From: Lachnospiraceae bacterium
Lineage (GTDB): Bacteria > Bacillota > Clostridia > Lachnospirales > Lachnospiraceae
Length of the DNA: 64,000 nt
Reading direction: 5' to 3'
Assembly (NCBI GenBank): GCA_017443065.1
Contig: JAFSPF010000031.1
Span: 18,670-82,669 of the forward strand
Positions 50,957 through 59,808 of the stretch are shown here, piece by piece (within the stretch, counting starts at the first letter, position 1; each line of letters starts with the position of its first letter). The notes under the pieces were generated by a model, which made no database searches, had not been told where the DNA came from, and saw nothing but the letters and a program-made list of their open reading frames with translations. The translations under genes were made by a program, and so were the position numbers.

Positions 50957-52802
50957 TATTTATGACCTGACTTTTTCTCCGTCTTTTTTCGAGAATGAGG
51001 TCAGGGAGGGATTCTTTGTCAGCGGGATGATGAAACGATACTGGGCCAGCGAGATGACCGTCGTTTCACAGATCGCCCGTATTTGCAAAAAACATGAGAT
51101 CCCCTGGTTTGCGATCTGCGGCACCCTGCTCGGCACGGTGCGCCATGCGGGCTTTGTTCCGTGGGATGATGACTTTGATATCGTGATGAAGCGCGATGAT
51201 CTGCAACGGTTTCTGGAAATCGCACCGGGGGAACTGCCGGAAGGATACATTGTGTATGATATCCAGACACAGCCGTGGTATCGTAATACGATCGCGCGCG
51301 TGAACAACAGCGAAAAAATCAGTCTGGATAATGTGGAGCGCTTTCACGGATGTCCGTATATTACGGGTGTGGATATCTTTGCGCTGGACGGGATTTACCG
51401 TGATCCGGAAAAAGAAGCGGATCGCAGGAAACGCTTTGCGGAGCTGAAGCATGCGGAGGTCTGTGCGCTGGATGAAGGAGATGAGTCCGCTCATGTACGC
51501 CGGCTGCTGAATGACATTGAAAAGAGACGCGGTATCAAAATCCGCAGGGACAAGGATCTGCAGGGTCATATTCTTGCCGGGATCGTAAAGCTGTTCCGGG
51601 AGGTTCCGCTGGACGATGACGTCAAAGGCGTTCCCGGAAAATGTGAGATGTTTTCGCAGTTTTATGATGAGCTGATTTTTGATACGGCATGGTTCGATCA
51701 TGCGGTTTGGATGCCGTTTGAGAACACACAGCTTCCGGTCCCTGTACGCTATCAGGAGGTGCTGCGCAAAAACTACGGGGATTTCATGCGCATCGGGAAA
51801 GGCGGCGGTGCGCATGAGTATCCGGCGTACAGCGCCCTGGAGGAGATGATGCGGGAGCATATCGGGGCAAATCCCTTCCGGTACACCTTCCGTCCGGAGC
51901 ATTTAAGCTCAGAACGCAGACTCTCCGCAAAAGAAAACGTGCGTCAGATGATGGCGCTTCTGGAAAAAGTACAGCAGCAGGCCGGCGTATTCCTGCAGGC
52001 TGGTGCCACGGAGGCTGCGCAGAAGCTCCTGGTCAGCGCCCAGAGCATGGCGGTAAAACTGGGGAAGCAGATCGAGATGCGGCTCGGCGCGGATGCTTCC
52101 GCCGTGCATGCGGTGGAGGGATATTGCGAAGCGGTCTATTCCTGCTTTGAGGCACCGGGGGAACAGACGCTGGCACAAATGCGGGAGGCCTGTCAGTTCG
52201 TGAGAGACAGGTTGGAAAAGGAGTATCTGGAACAGAAAACGGTGTTGTTTCTGGCGGTGAAGCCGTCCTGGTGGGCATCATGGGACCGGCTCTATCAGGC
52301 ATACAACGGAAAAGACTGGACGGTCAGGGTGCTCTGCATCCCGTGGTATGAGAGGAACGCGGATTTGAGCAAAGGGAAAAAACACGATGAAAGCGGCGCA
52401 TTTCCAAGGGAATACGCCGTCGTTCCCGCGGAAGAAGCGGACATTGCCGCCCTGCAGCCGGACTGCATTGTCACGCAGTTTCCGTTTGACGGAGAGGATC
52501 AGGCGGTGCTGATTGATGAAGCATATTATACGTCATGGCTGCGAAACCTGACGGAGCGCCTGATCTATGTCCAGCCCTATGACATCAGGGGAGAAAGCCT
52601 GGACAGTGAAACCGCAAAGAAATCCCTGCAGATCCTGGCGGAACAGCCGGCGCCGGTTTACGCGGATGCGGTCGTGGTCGCGGATGAGCGGGTCCGGCAG
52701 CTTTATATTGATCTGTGGACGCAGCTGGCCGGAGAGGAAACGAAGACGCTGTGGGAAAAGAAAATCATTTCAAGGGAGGATGATGATGGGAGAACACTTT
52801 GA
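50946..52802 (+). CDS. LicD-family protein with C-terminal half-GT-B domain (paralogue B)
   Basis: A 618-aa protein, same plan as paralogue A and closest to it at the N-terminus (CDIYDLTFSPSFFENEVREG). The active site reads ICGTLLGTVRHAGFVPWDDD, then FDIVMKRDDL. The spacer is about 60 residues longer, with one Cys-containing helical insert. The C-terminal domain keeps LFLAVKPSWWASWDRLYQAY, QFPFDGEDQAVLIDEAYY and LYIDLWTQLAGEETKTLWEK. ATG 50946 has GGAGAG 7 nt before it and aligns with the start of paralogue A; ATG 50931 is less likely. It overlaps the DUF6492-like gene by 17 bp. Confidence 0.82.
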   Translation: MQCDIYDLTFSPSFFENEVREGFFVSGMMKRYWASEMTVVSQIARICKKHEIPWFAICGTLLGTVRHAGFVPWDDDFDIVMKRDDLQRFLEIAPGELPEGYIVYDIQTQPWYRNTIARVNNSEKISLDNVERFHGCPYITGVDIFALDGIYRDPEKEADRRKRFAELKHAEVCALDEGDESAHVRRLLNDIEKRRGIKIRRDKDLQGHILAGIVKLFREVPLDDDVKGVPGKCEMFSQFYDELIFDTAWFDHAVWMPFENTQLPVPVRYQEVLRKNYGDFMRIGKGGGAHEYPAYSALEEMMREHIGANPFRYTFRPEHLSSERRLSAKENVRQMMALLEKVQQQAGVFLQAGATEAAQKLLVSAQSMAVKLGKQIEMRLGADASAVHAVEGYCEAVYSCFEAPGEQTLAQMREACQFVRDRLEKEYLEQKTVLFLAVKPSWWASWDRLYQAYNGKDWTVRVLCIPWYERNADLSKGKKHDESGAFPREYAVVPAEEADIAALQPDCIVTQFPFDGEDQAVLIDEAYYTSWLRNLTERLIYVQPYDIRGESLDSETAKKSLQILAEQPAPVYADAVVVADERVRQLYIDLWTQLAGEETKTLWEKKIISREDDDGRTL

Positions 52803-53754
52803 TACACTGATCATGACAACGCCAAAGGATTATGAACGCCTGGCCATGCTGCACCGGAGGATTGTGGATCACATTCCCTACGGCAGACTGATTTTTGTCG
52901 GTAATGCCGATGTGGTGCGCATGGTCGGGGAACGGGAGAAGGATGAGCGGATTACCGCCATCGATGAAGAGACGCTGATTCCCTTTGCGGACGTGCACGC
53001 CTGTATCACAAAGAAAATGGAAGACGTGCTGGCAGGGCGTGAGCTTCCCCGCGGCATCACCGGCTGGCATTACCAGCAGTTTCTGAAGATGGCCTATGCC
53101 CTGCAATGCGAAAATGAGTACTATATGACCTGGGACGGGGACACCATTCCCTGCAGGACCGTCAACATGTTCCAGGCGGAAAGCGGAAAACCTTACTTTG
53201 ATCTGAAGCATGAGTATCATGAGGAGTACTTTCATACCATGGAGCGCCTGCTCCCGGGGATGACCAAGGTGATCGGCAGATCCTTTATCTCGGAGCATAT
53301 GCTGTTCCGGAAGGATATTGTGCAGGGACTGATCCGTGATATCGAGGCCAATGACAATCTGTCCGGAACCGTGTTCTGGGAAAAGGTGATTGATGCGATC
53401 GCGCTGGAGGAATTACAAGAGTCTGCGTTCAGCGAATTTGAAACCTACGGAACCTATGTTGCCTTAAAGCACAATTCCGCCTATATGCTGCGGGAGTGGA
53501 CAAGCTTCCGCCTGGGCGGAAACTTCTTTGACCCGGAGACCATATGTGACAGGGATTTCGAATGGCTCGGAAAGGATTTTGACGCCATCTCCTTTGAAAA
53601 CGGATGTGAGGTGAGGGAAGATCACAAAAATCTGTTTGATAATCCCGAGTACCAGGAGAAGCTGTCCGCCAGACAGATGCTGCAGGTTGCGCAGGAAGCG
53701 TTTACGGACGGCTGGACGGAGGCCTTCGGGGAAGACGAAATCCGGGTTGTCTGA
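52786..53754 (+). CDS. DUF6492-like glycosyltransferase
   Basis: A 322-aa protein with a GT-A appearance: FDTLIMTTPKDYERLAMLHR, then GWHYQQFLKMAYALQCENEY and YYMTWDGDTIPCR, where DGD would be the metal/nucleotide site. The C-terminal part (LKHNSAYMLREWTSFRLGGN) is variable. I recall this family as DUF6492, found in glycan loci. Three ATGs follow AAGGGAGG; 52786 has the best spacing. Its overlap with LicD paralogue B indicates one transcript, so it may add the sugar that LicD then decorates. Confidence 0.7.
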   Translation: MGEHFDTLIMTTPKDYERLAMLHRRIVDHIPYGRLIFVGNADVVRMVGEREKDERITAIDEETLIPFADVHACITKKMEDVLAGRELPRGITGWHYQQFLKMAYALQCENEYYMTWDGDTIPCRTVNMFQAESGKPYFDLKHEYHEEYFHTMERLLPGMTKVIGRSFISEHMLFRKDIVQGLIRDIEANDNLSGTVFWEKVIDAIALEELQESAFSEFETYGTYVALKHNSAYMLREWTSFRLGGNFFDPETICDRDFEWLGKDFDAISFENGCEVREDHKNLFDNPEYQEKLSARQMLQVAQEAFTDGWTEAFGEDEIRVV

Positions 53755-53773
53755 CGGGATTACCGGAAAAACG

Positions 53774-55471
53774 TCAGAAGGAAAAGAGACTGCGCTCTTT
53801 GATTTTTTCCTCCCATAAAGGGCGCGTGTCATCTCCCGCGATCTTTGTCAGGGTGTCAATATACAGCGCGCGCATGCCTTCATCCCTGACGATAACTTCA
53901 TCTGCATTGACAACCGCAGGCTGTTCGATCAGCACCCGCAGGGCTTTTGCAGATGCGCCCTCACGATCTGCAGGAGTATCTGCGTCATGGCAGGGAAGAT
54001 AGACCAGCCGGTCGGTCATCTGTCTCAGATTTGCGGAACGGAAAAACTCCGGCAGATGCACGGCCATGCTCCATTCGTCGTAAGGGTGCTGGATCACGAT
54101 CATGTCCGGATGACGCGTGCCGAAATCATACCCGGAGGCCGCGGTCAGCGGAAGGTCTTTCGGGAATAAATCACGCTCATCCACCGGATGCGGATTGCTG
54201 CCGTCGGGCTCCGCCTCAAGATAGGGGACGGCAATGACGGTGACGGAATTGTTTTCCTCCGTAAGGGCCGCACGGTAGAGGGGTTCCATGGTGTTCCACC
54301 AGTCTGCTTTCACGGGAAGAAAAACGATTTCTCTTTTGGGAGACAGGAGCAGATCCAGTTCATTGAGCAGCGGCGCACAGGAAAGCAGCAGCTGTTCCGC
54401 ATCTGCCTGCCGTCCCGCTGCAATCAGCTGTTCTGACTGTGCCTGCGCTTTTTCCATTACCGCCGTCAGCTGACGGATGCGGTCTTTTCGCGTGCTCGCC
54501 CGCGGCGGCAGGGATAAATGCTCCCTGTGTAAGGTGTAGCGTCCGGTATGACAGCCGGTTTTTTCCCGTAAAAGCTGTTCCTGATTGTCATACACCGGAT
54601 ATTCATGCATGCCGCCGCCTTTGAAAACACGCATGAAATCCCCGTATTCGATCTGCAGTACCTTGTCATACCGTGCCGGCACGGGGAGATAAGTGTTTTC
54701 AAAGGGCATTCGGACACGGCCGGAAAACAGGGCCTTGGGATACAGGTGCGAGCGGTCTTCGGAAAAGAGCTGCATATAGACCACGTTTTCCGCGTCTTCG
54801 GAGGAGCACATGGCGCTGAGTTCCTCCGCGAGTGCCAGAAGCTGTCTGCGGGGATGCTTTTTGCGGTCGATGCGCAGATTGTTTTGCCGTTCAATTTGTT
54901 GCAGTAAGAGTTCACAATCCGTGGTATTGATTTTACCTTCCTTCACCATTGCGGCGGCCACGATCGCATTCGAGACGCCCTCACAGCGGCGCTCCTCTTT
55001 TTCCCTGTCACGGAAGGCACCATCCATCGCAAAGATGTCAATTCCGATAATATACGGACAGCTGTGGGCGTCCCGCAGGCGTTCCCCGGCATAGCCGATG
55101 GAAAGACCGTTTGTGATCTGCGCAAGCAGGTATTCGTAGCCGTTCCGCCGGATATTCAGCACCTGATATCCTTCCGGCAGTTCCTTTTCCGCAACGTCAA
55201 ACAGGCGGTCCATGTCATGCCGCATCATGCAGATGTCGATGTCATCGTCCCAGGGGATGTAGCCGCCGTGACGGACGGTGCCGAGCAGGGTGCCGTTATC
55301 GGCATACCAGGGGAGATTGTATTTCCGGCAGACACGGTCGATCTCCGAAAGAACCGTCAGCTGCGCGGCATGATACCGCTTCATCATTTCGGAAACATAG
55401 AAGCCTTCCCGCACCTCCGGTACGAAAAAGGAAGGGGGGAAGGACAGGTTTTCCAGAGAACCGCGTTCCAT
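53774..55471 (-). CDS. LicD-family protein with C-terminal half-GT-B domain (paralogue C)
   Basis: A 565-aa protein on the minus strand. LicD part: DNGTLLGTVRHGGYIPWDDD, then IDICMMRHDM, VRMPFENTYLPVPARYDKVL. C-terminal domain: IVFLPVKADWWNTMEPLYRA, TVIAVPYLEAEPDGSNPHP, VIQHPYDEWSMAVHLPEFF, LRVLIEQPAVVNADEVIVRD, GMRALYIDTLTKIAGDDTRP, the clearest match of the set to the glycerophosphotransferase-like N-half. A promoter puts its -10 box 6 nt before the ATG. It is convergent with the DUF6492-like gene and divergent from paralogue D. Confidence 0.82.
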   Translation of the reverse strand: MERGSLENLSFPPSFFVPEVREGFYVSEMMKRYHAAQLTVLSEIDRVCRKYNLPWYADNGTLLGTVRHGGYIPWDDDIDICMMRHDMDRLFDVAEKELPEGYQVLNIRRNGYEYLLAQITNGLSIGYAGERLRDAHSCPYIIGIDIFAMDGAFRDREKEERRCEGVSNAIVAAAMVKEGKINTTDCELLLQQIERQNNLRIDRKKHPRRQLLALAEELSAMCSSEDAENVVYMQLFSEDRSHLYPKALFSGRVRMPFENTYLPVPARYDKVLQIEYGDFMRVFKGGGMHEYPVYDNQEQLLREKTGCHTGRYTLHREHLSLPPRASTRKDRIRQLTAVMEKAQAQSEQLIAAGRQADAEQLLLSCAPLLNELDLLLSPKREIVFLPVKADWWNTMEPLYRAALTEENNSVTVIAVPYLEAEPDGSNPHPVDERDLFPKDLPLTAASGYDFGTRHPDMIVIQHPYDEWSMAVHLPEFFRSANLRQMTDRLVYLPCHDADTPADREGASAKALRVLIEQPAVVNADEVIVRDEGMRALYIDTLTKIAGDDTRPLWEEKIKERSLFSF

Positions 55472-55477
55472 GCGTCA

Positions 55478-55507
55478 AGTATAGCACCTCATGCGGCGGA
55501 CAGGCAA
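55478..55507 (-). promoter_or_regulatory. Promoter of LicD paralogue C, leaderless geometry
   Basis: On the minus strand TTGCCT (55507-55502), 18 bp, TATACT (55483-55478), then six bases and the ATG at 55471. Initiation seven bases after the -10 would begin the mRNA at the start codon itself. Confidence 0.55.
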
Positions 55508-55509
55508 TC

Positions 55510-55538
55510 TTTACAGACAGGGTTAAAAAAGATAAAAT
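55510..55538 (+). promoter_or_regulatory. Sigma-A-type promoter of LicD paralogue D
   Basis: TTTACA (55510-55515), 17 bp, TAAAAT (55533-55538). The ATG at 55537 overlaps the -10 and cannot be the start. Confidence 0.6.
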
Positions 55539-55587
55539 GAAAACAGCCGTCGGAGAGCTGATCAATTATCGCACACGGAGAAAACCA

Positions 55588-57450
55588 TTGCCTGAGGATA
55601 TGGAGCATCTGACATTTCCCCCTTCTTTTTTTATGCCGGAAGTGCGGGAGGGATTCTATATTCCGACCATGATGAAGCGCTATTGGGCGGCGCAGCTGAC
55701 GGTACTCTCCGAAATCGCAAGGATCTGTGCGCGACACGGGATTCCGTGGTATGCGGACAACGGAACGCTGCTCGGTGCGGTGCGCCACGGCGGTTATATT
55801 CCCTGGGATGATGATCTGGATATCTGCATGCTGCGGCATGATCTGAACCGTTTTTTTGAGATTGCAAAAAAGGAATTACCGGAGGGTTACGTGATCCGTG
55901 ACATCCGGACCGATCCGGAAATGACAATGCTGGTGACGCGTGTCCTGAACGCGGAGCATTCCGATTTCTCCGCGGGACGGCTGGAGCGCTTCCATGGCTG
56001 TCCTTATCTTGCCGGCATTGATATTTTTCCCCTGGACGGGCTGTTTGATGACGAAGAGGAAGAGGAGAAGCGCAGGGAGCGGGCCAACCGGGTACAGGAG
56101 GCGATTGACCTCGTGCTGGAGGGAAGGGCCGAAAACGCATCCTGCAGGCAGCTTCTGACGGAGATTGAACGAAGCGAGCATCTGACGCTGAAAAGAAACA
56201 AGGACCTTTTGCGACAGCTTTTGCTGCTTTTGGAAAAACTGTATACCCTTTGTTCTTCCGAAGACGCGGATGATCTTGCGCTGATGCAATTCTGGATTCC
56301 TTCATCCCATCACCGTTACCGGCATGCCTGGTACACCCATGCCGCGGGCATGTCGTTTGAGCATCTGTCCCTTCCCGTGCCTGCCCGTTACAGCGAGGTG
56401 CTGCAGGTGGAGTACGGGGATTATATGCGTGTTGTGAAAGGCGCCGGCGTCCATCATTATCCGATGTATGCGGAAACCGAAAGCTTTTATGAGAAGAAGC
56501 TCGGGCACCGGCTGTTCCGCTACACCTTTTCCCCGGAGGATCTGCAGGCGCCGCACGGCATGGCGCTTCCGGAAAAGCTGAAGCAGATGACGGATACGCT
56601 GCATCAGGTGCATGCGCAGCTCCGGACGCTGGGCGAACGCGGAGAAGATGCGGCCGTGCTGCAGCTGACGGGCGGCTGTCAGACACTGGCCGTGACCATG
56701 GGGGGACAGTTTGAGGCAAGGTACGGCGAAGGAACAGAAGAGGTCCGGCAGCTGGAATTATATTGTGAATTGCTGTTCCGGGCGAGCGGGGATCCTTCCG
56801 GGGAAAACCTGGACGCTGCGGAACGCTGTCTTACGGAGGCGTATGAGATGATGCGGCACCGGCTGTCGCAAAAGCGCGAAACGGTTGTGGTGCTTCCGGC
56901 GGGCCTGCCGTTTGCACCGCTCCTTCCTTATATCGGACAGTTGTTGAAAGACGGTGCGAACCGGATTTATGTCCGCCCGGTACCCTTACTGCATGCAAAC
57001 GGTGAGACGCTGCGGGCGGACGGGGATTTGCACGAAAGGCTGACCGCGGGTGAGGCCTGCTTTTCCGATGTGCCCCTTACGGAGGATTATGATTTTGAAC
57101 AGCGTCTGCCGGACCGGATAATCATCACCTTCCCGTTTGACGGAACAAATACCGCGGTTTCCGTTCCGGCGGAATACCATGCCAAACGGCTGCGGCAGCT
57201 GACCGGAGATCTGGTATACCTTCCCTGTTATGAAGCGGATGCGCCGCGCTCCGCTGATGATAAAGCCACGGTAACGCTGCGGGAGCTGATCGAACAGCCC
57301 GCGGTCGTGTTTTCGGATCATGTGCTGACGGAAAACGAATCCATGCGGGCGTTTTATATTGACACGCTCTCATCCTTATGCACGGACGTTCCGCGGCAAT
57401 ACTGGTCTGAAAAAATCATCTGCATGCACATGACAGAATCAGGTTTGTGA
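55588..57450 (+). CDS. LicD-family protein with diverged C-terminal domain (paralogue D)
   Basis: A 620-aa protein. TTG 55588 follows ACGGAG at 7 nt and is downstream of the promoter; the frame is open from 55537. LicD site: DNGTLLGAVRHGGYIPWDDD, then LDICMLRHDL. The C-terminal domain has lost the WW motif seen in the paralogues (it reads VVVLPAGLPFAPLLPYIGQL) but keeps TFPFDGTNTAVSVPAEYH, LRELIEQPAVVFSDHVLTEN and MRAFYIDTLSSLCTDVPR. The first part of that domain has therefore diverged, and may have a changed substrate. FkbM follows after 37 bp. Confidence 0.82.
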   Translation: MPEDMEHLTFPPSFFMPEVREGFYIPTMMKRYWAAQLTVLSEIARICARHGIPWYADNGTLLGAVRHGGYIPWDDDLDICMLRHDLNRFFEIAKKELPEGYVIRDIRTDPEMTMLVTRVLNAEHSDFSAGRLERFHGCPYLAGIDIFPLDGLFDDEEEEEKRRERANRVQEAIDLVLEGRAENASCRQLLTEIERSEHLTLKRNKDLLRQLLLLLEKLYTLCSSEDADDLALMQFWIPSSHHRYRHAWYTHAAGMSFEHLSLPVPARYSEVLQVEYGDYMRVVKGAGVHHYPMYAETESFYEKKLGHRLFRYTFSPEDLQAPHGMALPEKLKQMTDTLHQVHAQLRTLGERGEDAAVLQLTGGCQTLAVTMGGQFEARYGEGTEEVRQLELYCELLFRASGDPSGENLDAAERCLTEAYEMMRHRLSQKRETVVVLPAGLPFAPLLPYIGQLLKDGANRIYVRPVPLLHANGETLRADGDLHERLTAGEACFSDVPLTEDYDFEQRLPDRIIITFPFDGTNTAVSVPAEYHAKRLRQLTGDLVYLPCYEADAPRSADDKATVTLRELIEQPAVVFSDHVLTENESMRAFYIDTLSSLCTDVPRQYWSEKIICMHMTESGL

Positions 57451-57487
57451 CGATGGCGGGAAGAATCTGCGGCAGGGGGATCACGCG

Positions 57488-58705
57488 ATGAAAAAAGAAG
57501 ATGAAATCATGCTGGAGGAAATGATGGAAACCGTTCGGGAAGCCGCAAGCGTTTTGCCGGGCATGTCTGCGGAGCAGAAAACGGTGCTGCGGAGGGATAT
57601 TGCCGATTCGGTGACGGCAATCAACCGCCGGCTGTTCGGATATGACAGCATTCTGGTCACGGAAAAAGGCTTTCCCGGCGCGGCGGAGGACGCGGATATG
57701 ACGGAAGAACAGATCACGGAATGGTGTGATGTGGCGTCAAAAGCAATGCAAAGAAGGAAACAATGCAATAACCGGATGGATGAACGGTTTTATCAGATCA
57801 TGGACTGCGCAGAGCTGGTTTCCGGAGGGGTTCTGCTTCGTGACTGCAAAAGCAGATTCCATCAGATGAATGACAGGGACCGGATGATCATGTCGCTGTT
57901 TTATCAGAAGTTTCATTACTTCTGGGGAACGCTTGATCCGCAGGCGGGGAACTACGAAACCATGGAGCTGAAAATCGGGGCATTAAAGGAACACCGGGAA
58001 GATTTCTTATGGCTGTACGGTGTCCTGGAGGACTACCGTTCCAAGCATGTGCTGATCCGCTTCCTGGAATACTGGCTGACGTTCGACATTGATCATGTGA
58101 GGGAAATGAAGGAAAACAGCTTCGATGATTATTTTGATCTGGATCTGATACCCGCGGGGAAGGAGGAGGTGCTGGTGGATCTCGGCGGATTTGACGGGGA
58201 CACCATCCTTGATTTTGTCAAAAACTACGGGAACTATAAAAAGATCTACAGCTTCGAGCTGTCTCCGGAAAACGTAAAGAAAATCAAGGATAATACGGAA
58301 GGAATGCATGATATCGTGGTCATCAATAAAGCGGCGGGATCCGTGAACGGTACCCTGTCCGTTCCGGTCGGGGAGGATGTGAGTAACACCAATTCCATCA
58401 TACATCATGAGGCTTCCGGCGGTCCCGTGCGGGACGTTGCGATGGTGACGGTGGATGACGAAATCGGGGAAAAGGTGACCATGATAAAGATGGATATCGA
58501 AGGTGCCGAAAAAGACGCGCTGAAGGGCTGTGAACGTCACATCCGGCAGGAGCATCCGAAGCTGCTGATTTGCGTATACCATAATCATGAGGATATCTGG
58601 AAAATTCCGAGAATGATCCGCGAGATGGATGAGAGCTACCGCTTTTATCTGCGCAGTAACGGAAACCAGTGGGGTCCCAGCGAGATTGTTTTATACGCGC
58701 TTTGA
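57488..58705 (+). CDS. FkbM-family methyltransferase
   Basis: A 405-aa protein. The C-terminal 200 residues are an FkbM-type methyltransferase: VLVDLGGFDGDTILDFVKNY (SAM motif), KIYSFELSPENVKKIKDN, TVDDEIGEKVTMIKMDIEGA and LLICVYHNHEDIWKIPRMI. The first 200 residues are helical (LEEMMETVREAASVLPGMSA) and unknown. FkbM enzymes methylate hydroxyls on sugars and other small groups, fitting glycan decoration. CAGGGGG precedes the ATG. It is followed by the MazEF-like pair. Confidence 0.85.
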   Translation: MKKEDEIMLEEMMETVREAASVLPGMSAEQKTVLRRDIADSVTAINRRLFGYDSILVTEKGFPGAAEDADMTEEQITEWCDVASKAMQRRKQCNNRMDERFYQIMDCAELVSGGVLLRDCKSRFHQMNDRDRMIMSLFYQKFHYFWGTLDPQAGNYETMELKIGALKEHREDFLWLYGVLEDYRSKHVLIRFLEYWLTFDIDHVREMKENSFDDYFDLDLIPAGKEEVLVDLGGFDGDTILDFVKNYGNYKKIYSFELSPENVKKIKDNTEGMHDIVVINKAAGSVNGTLSVPVGEDVSNTNSIIHHEASGGPVRDVAMVTVDDEIGEKVTMIKMDIEGAEKDALKGCERHIRQEHPKLLICVYHNHEDIWKIPRMIREMDESYRFYLRSNGNQWGPSEIVLYAL

Positions 58706-58742
58706 GTGCTCCCGATGCGGTTCCTCACAGTACCCTCACCGC

Positions 58743-58771
58743 TTGACAGAAAAGCATTATCCGGCCATAAT
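58743..58771 (+). promoter_or_regulatory. Promoter of the MazEF-like pair
   Basis: TTGACA (58743-58748), 17 bp, CATAAT (58766-58771). Confidence 0.6.
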
Positions 58772-58773
58772 CA

Positions 58774-58789
58774 GTATATACGTATATAC
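58774..58789. promoter_or_regulatory. Perfect 16-bp palindrome, probable MazE operator
   Basis: GTATATACGTATATAC is its own reverse complement and covers the expected transcription start, 28 bp before mazE. AbrB-type antitoxins bind such AT-rich palindromes. Confidence 0.6.
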
Positions 58790-58816
58790 ACCAACCTTTG
58801 TTCCGGGAGAGCTGAC

Positions 58817-59062
58817 ATGACATCACAGGTGACGGTAAAAGAGTGGGGAAACAGCCAGGGCATCCGGATTCCCGCCGCGGTTTTAAATGCGCTGGGGATT
58901 AAGAGTTCCGATACACTGGACCTGGAAGTGGAAGAGGACAGGATTGTGCTGCGGAAATCGTTCCGGCACAAACCGTTCCGGGAAAGGCTTGCGGAATATG
59001 ACGGGAACATTACGGTCTGTGATTACGACTGGGGTGCGCCCGCGGGGAAGGAGATGCTCTGA
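58817..59062 (+). CDS. mazE: MazE-like AbrB-fold antitoxin
   Basis: An 81-aa protein with the MazE/AbrB swapped-hairpin fold: VTVKEWGNSQGIRIPAAVLN, then ALGIKSSDTLDLEVEEDRIV. The acidic C-terminal tail (about 55-81, YDGNITVCDYDWGAPAGKEM) would wrap the toxin. It overlaps the toxin gene by one base (TGATG). It would neutralise MazF and repress the operon with it. Confidence 0.85.
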   Translation: MTSQVTVKEWGNSQGIRIPAAVLNALGIKSSDTLDLEVEEDRIVLRKSFRHKPFRERLAEYDGNITVCDYDWGAPAGKEML

Positions 59063-59370
59063 TGGCGGAATTCACGCAGGGCGATATTGTCAAAGTCAAA
59101 GGATTCCGGGAGCCCTTCCTGATTGTCAGCAACAATGCTTTTATTAAAAGCACGAATGTGTTCCACGTATCACCGATCCTGAAAAACATCGCGGAAGGTC
59201 CCCTGCATATCAATATCAAGGGGGAAAAGAATACCGGAGGAACCGTGATTTGTGAACAGGTGAAACTGATTGATCCCGCCGCAAGGGGCTGTCATGTGAC
59301 CGATCGCATCAGTTACGGTCAGCTGATGAATGTATCTGACGCGGTGCAGGGAATGTTTGAGTATGACTGA
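59062..59370 (+). CDS. mazF: MazF-like endoribonuclease toxin
   Basis: A 102-aa MazF/PemK-fold protein: FTQGDIVKVKGFREPFLIVS (the strand-loop at the active site), then FHVSPILKN, GTVICEQVKLIDPAARG and YGQLMNVSDAVQGMFEYD. The usual Arg after the first loop is not obvious (REPF in place of RPxLV), so activity is likely but not certain. It sits inside the decoration island between FkbM and a split-GT-B gene, with its own promoter and operator. Confidence 0.8.
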   Translation: MAEFTQGDIVKVKGFREPFLIVSNNAFIKSTNVFHVSPILKNIAEGPLHINIKGEKNTGGTVICEQVKLIDPAARGCHVTDRISYGQLMNVSDAVQGMFEYD

Positions 59371-59385
59371 TCATAAGGGGGTTTT

Positions 59386-59808
59386 ATGAGCACAGAGCAA
59401 AGGATGATACCGGAAAGCTGGCAGCAGAGGCGGCTGCGTGAGGACGGCAGCGAAAAGAAGCTGATGGTCTATCAGGTGACGATCGCCTTTCTTCTGGAAA
59501 ACAGGGAGGAGGCGCTGCGGAAAATCCGCGATAACCTCACGCTGATGAAGGAGCATGCGGACAAGATTCTGCTGGTCTTCAGCCCGCATGAAAACTGCGA
59601 TCAGCTGGAGCGGATCGACCCTGAGATGCACGAGAAGTTTCAGGCGATCGTAAAGGAATACAAGGCGCAGGACTTCGGCATTTATGATGAAGAACATCTC
59701 AGCGAAGAACTGCCGGAATGCTTTGATGCTTATTACGGCGATGCCTCCGTGCTGGCACACCGCAGCAGGAACGCCCATGTGCCGGTGATGATCGAAGATA
59801 TCGTATGA
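59386..59808 (+). CDS. Small protein resembling the C-terminal half of a glycerophosphotransferase-like GT-B enzyme
   Basis: A 140-aa cytoplasmic protein. After a short polar start it reads LMVYQVTIAFLLENREEALR, LLVFSPHENCDQLERIDPEM, KAQDFGIYDEEHLSEELPEC, FDAYYGDASVLAHRSRNAHV and PVMIEDIV. This order (strand, PH motif, GIYD, DAYYGD-S, PVMI) is what I recall from the C-terminal Rossmann half of Lachnospiraceae CDP-glycerol glycerophosphotransferase-like proteins. The matching N-half lies at the C-terminus of the adjacent LicD gene, which it overlaps by 4 bp (ATGA). It may dock there to complete an enzyme. The usual Arg before PH is Ser here. Homology is from memory. Confidence 0.6.
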   Translation: MSTEQRMIPESWQQRRLREDGSEKKLMVYQVTIAFLLENREEALRKIRDNLTLMKEHADKILLVFSPHENCDQLERIDPEMHEKFQAIVKEYKAQDFGIYDEEHLSEELPECFDAYYGDASVLAHRSRNAHVPVMIEDIV

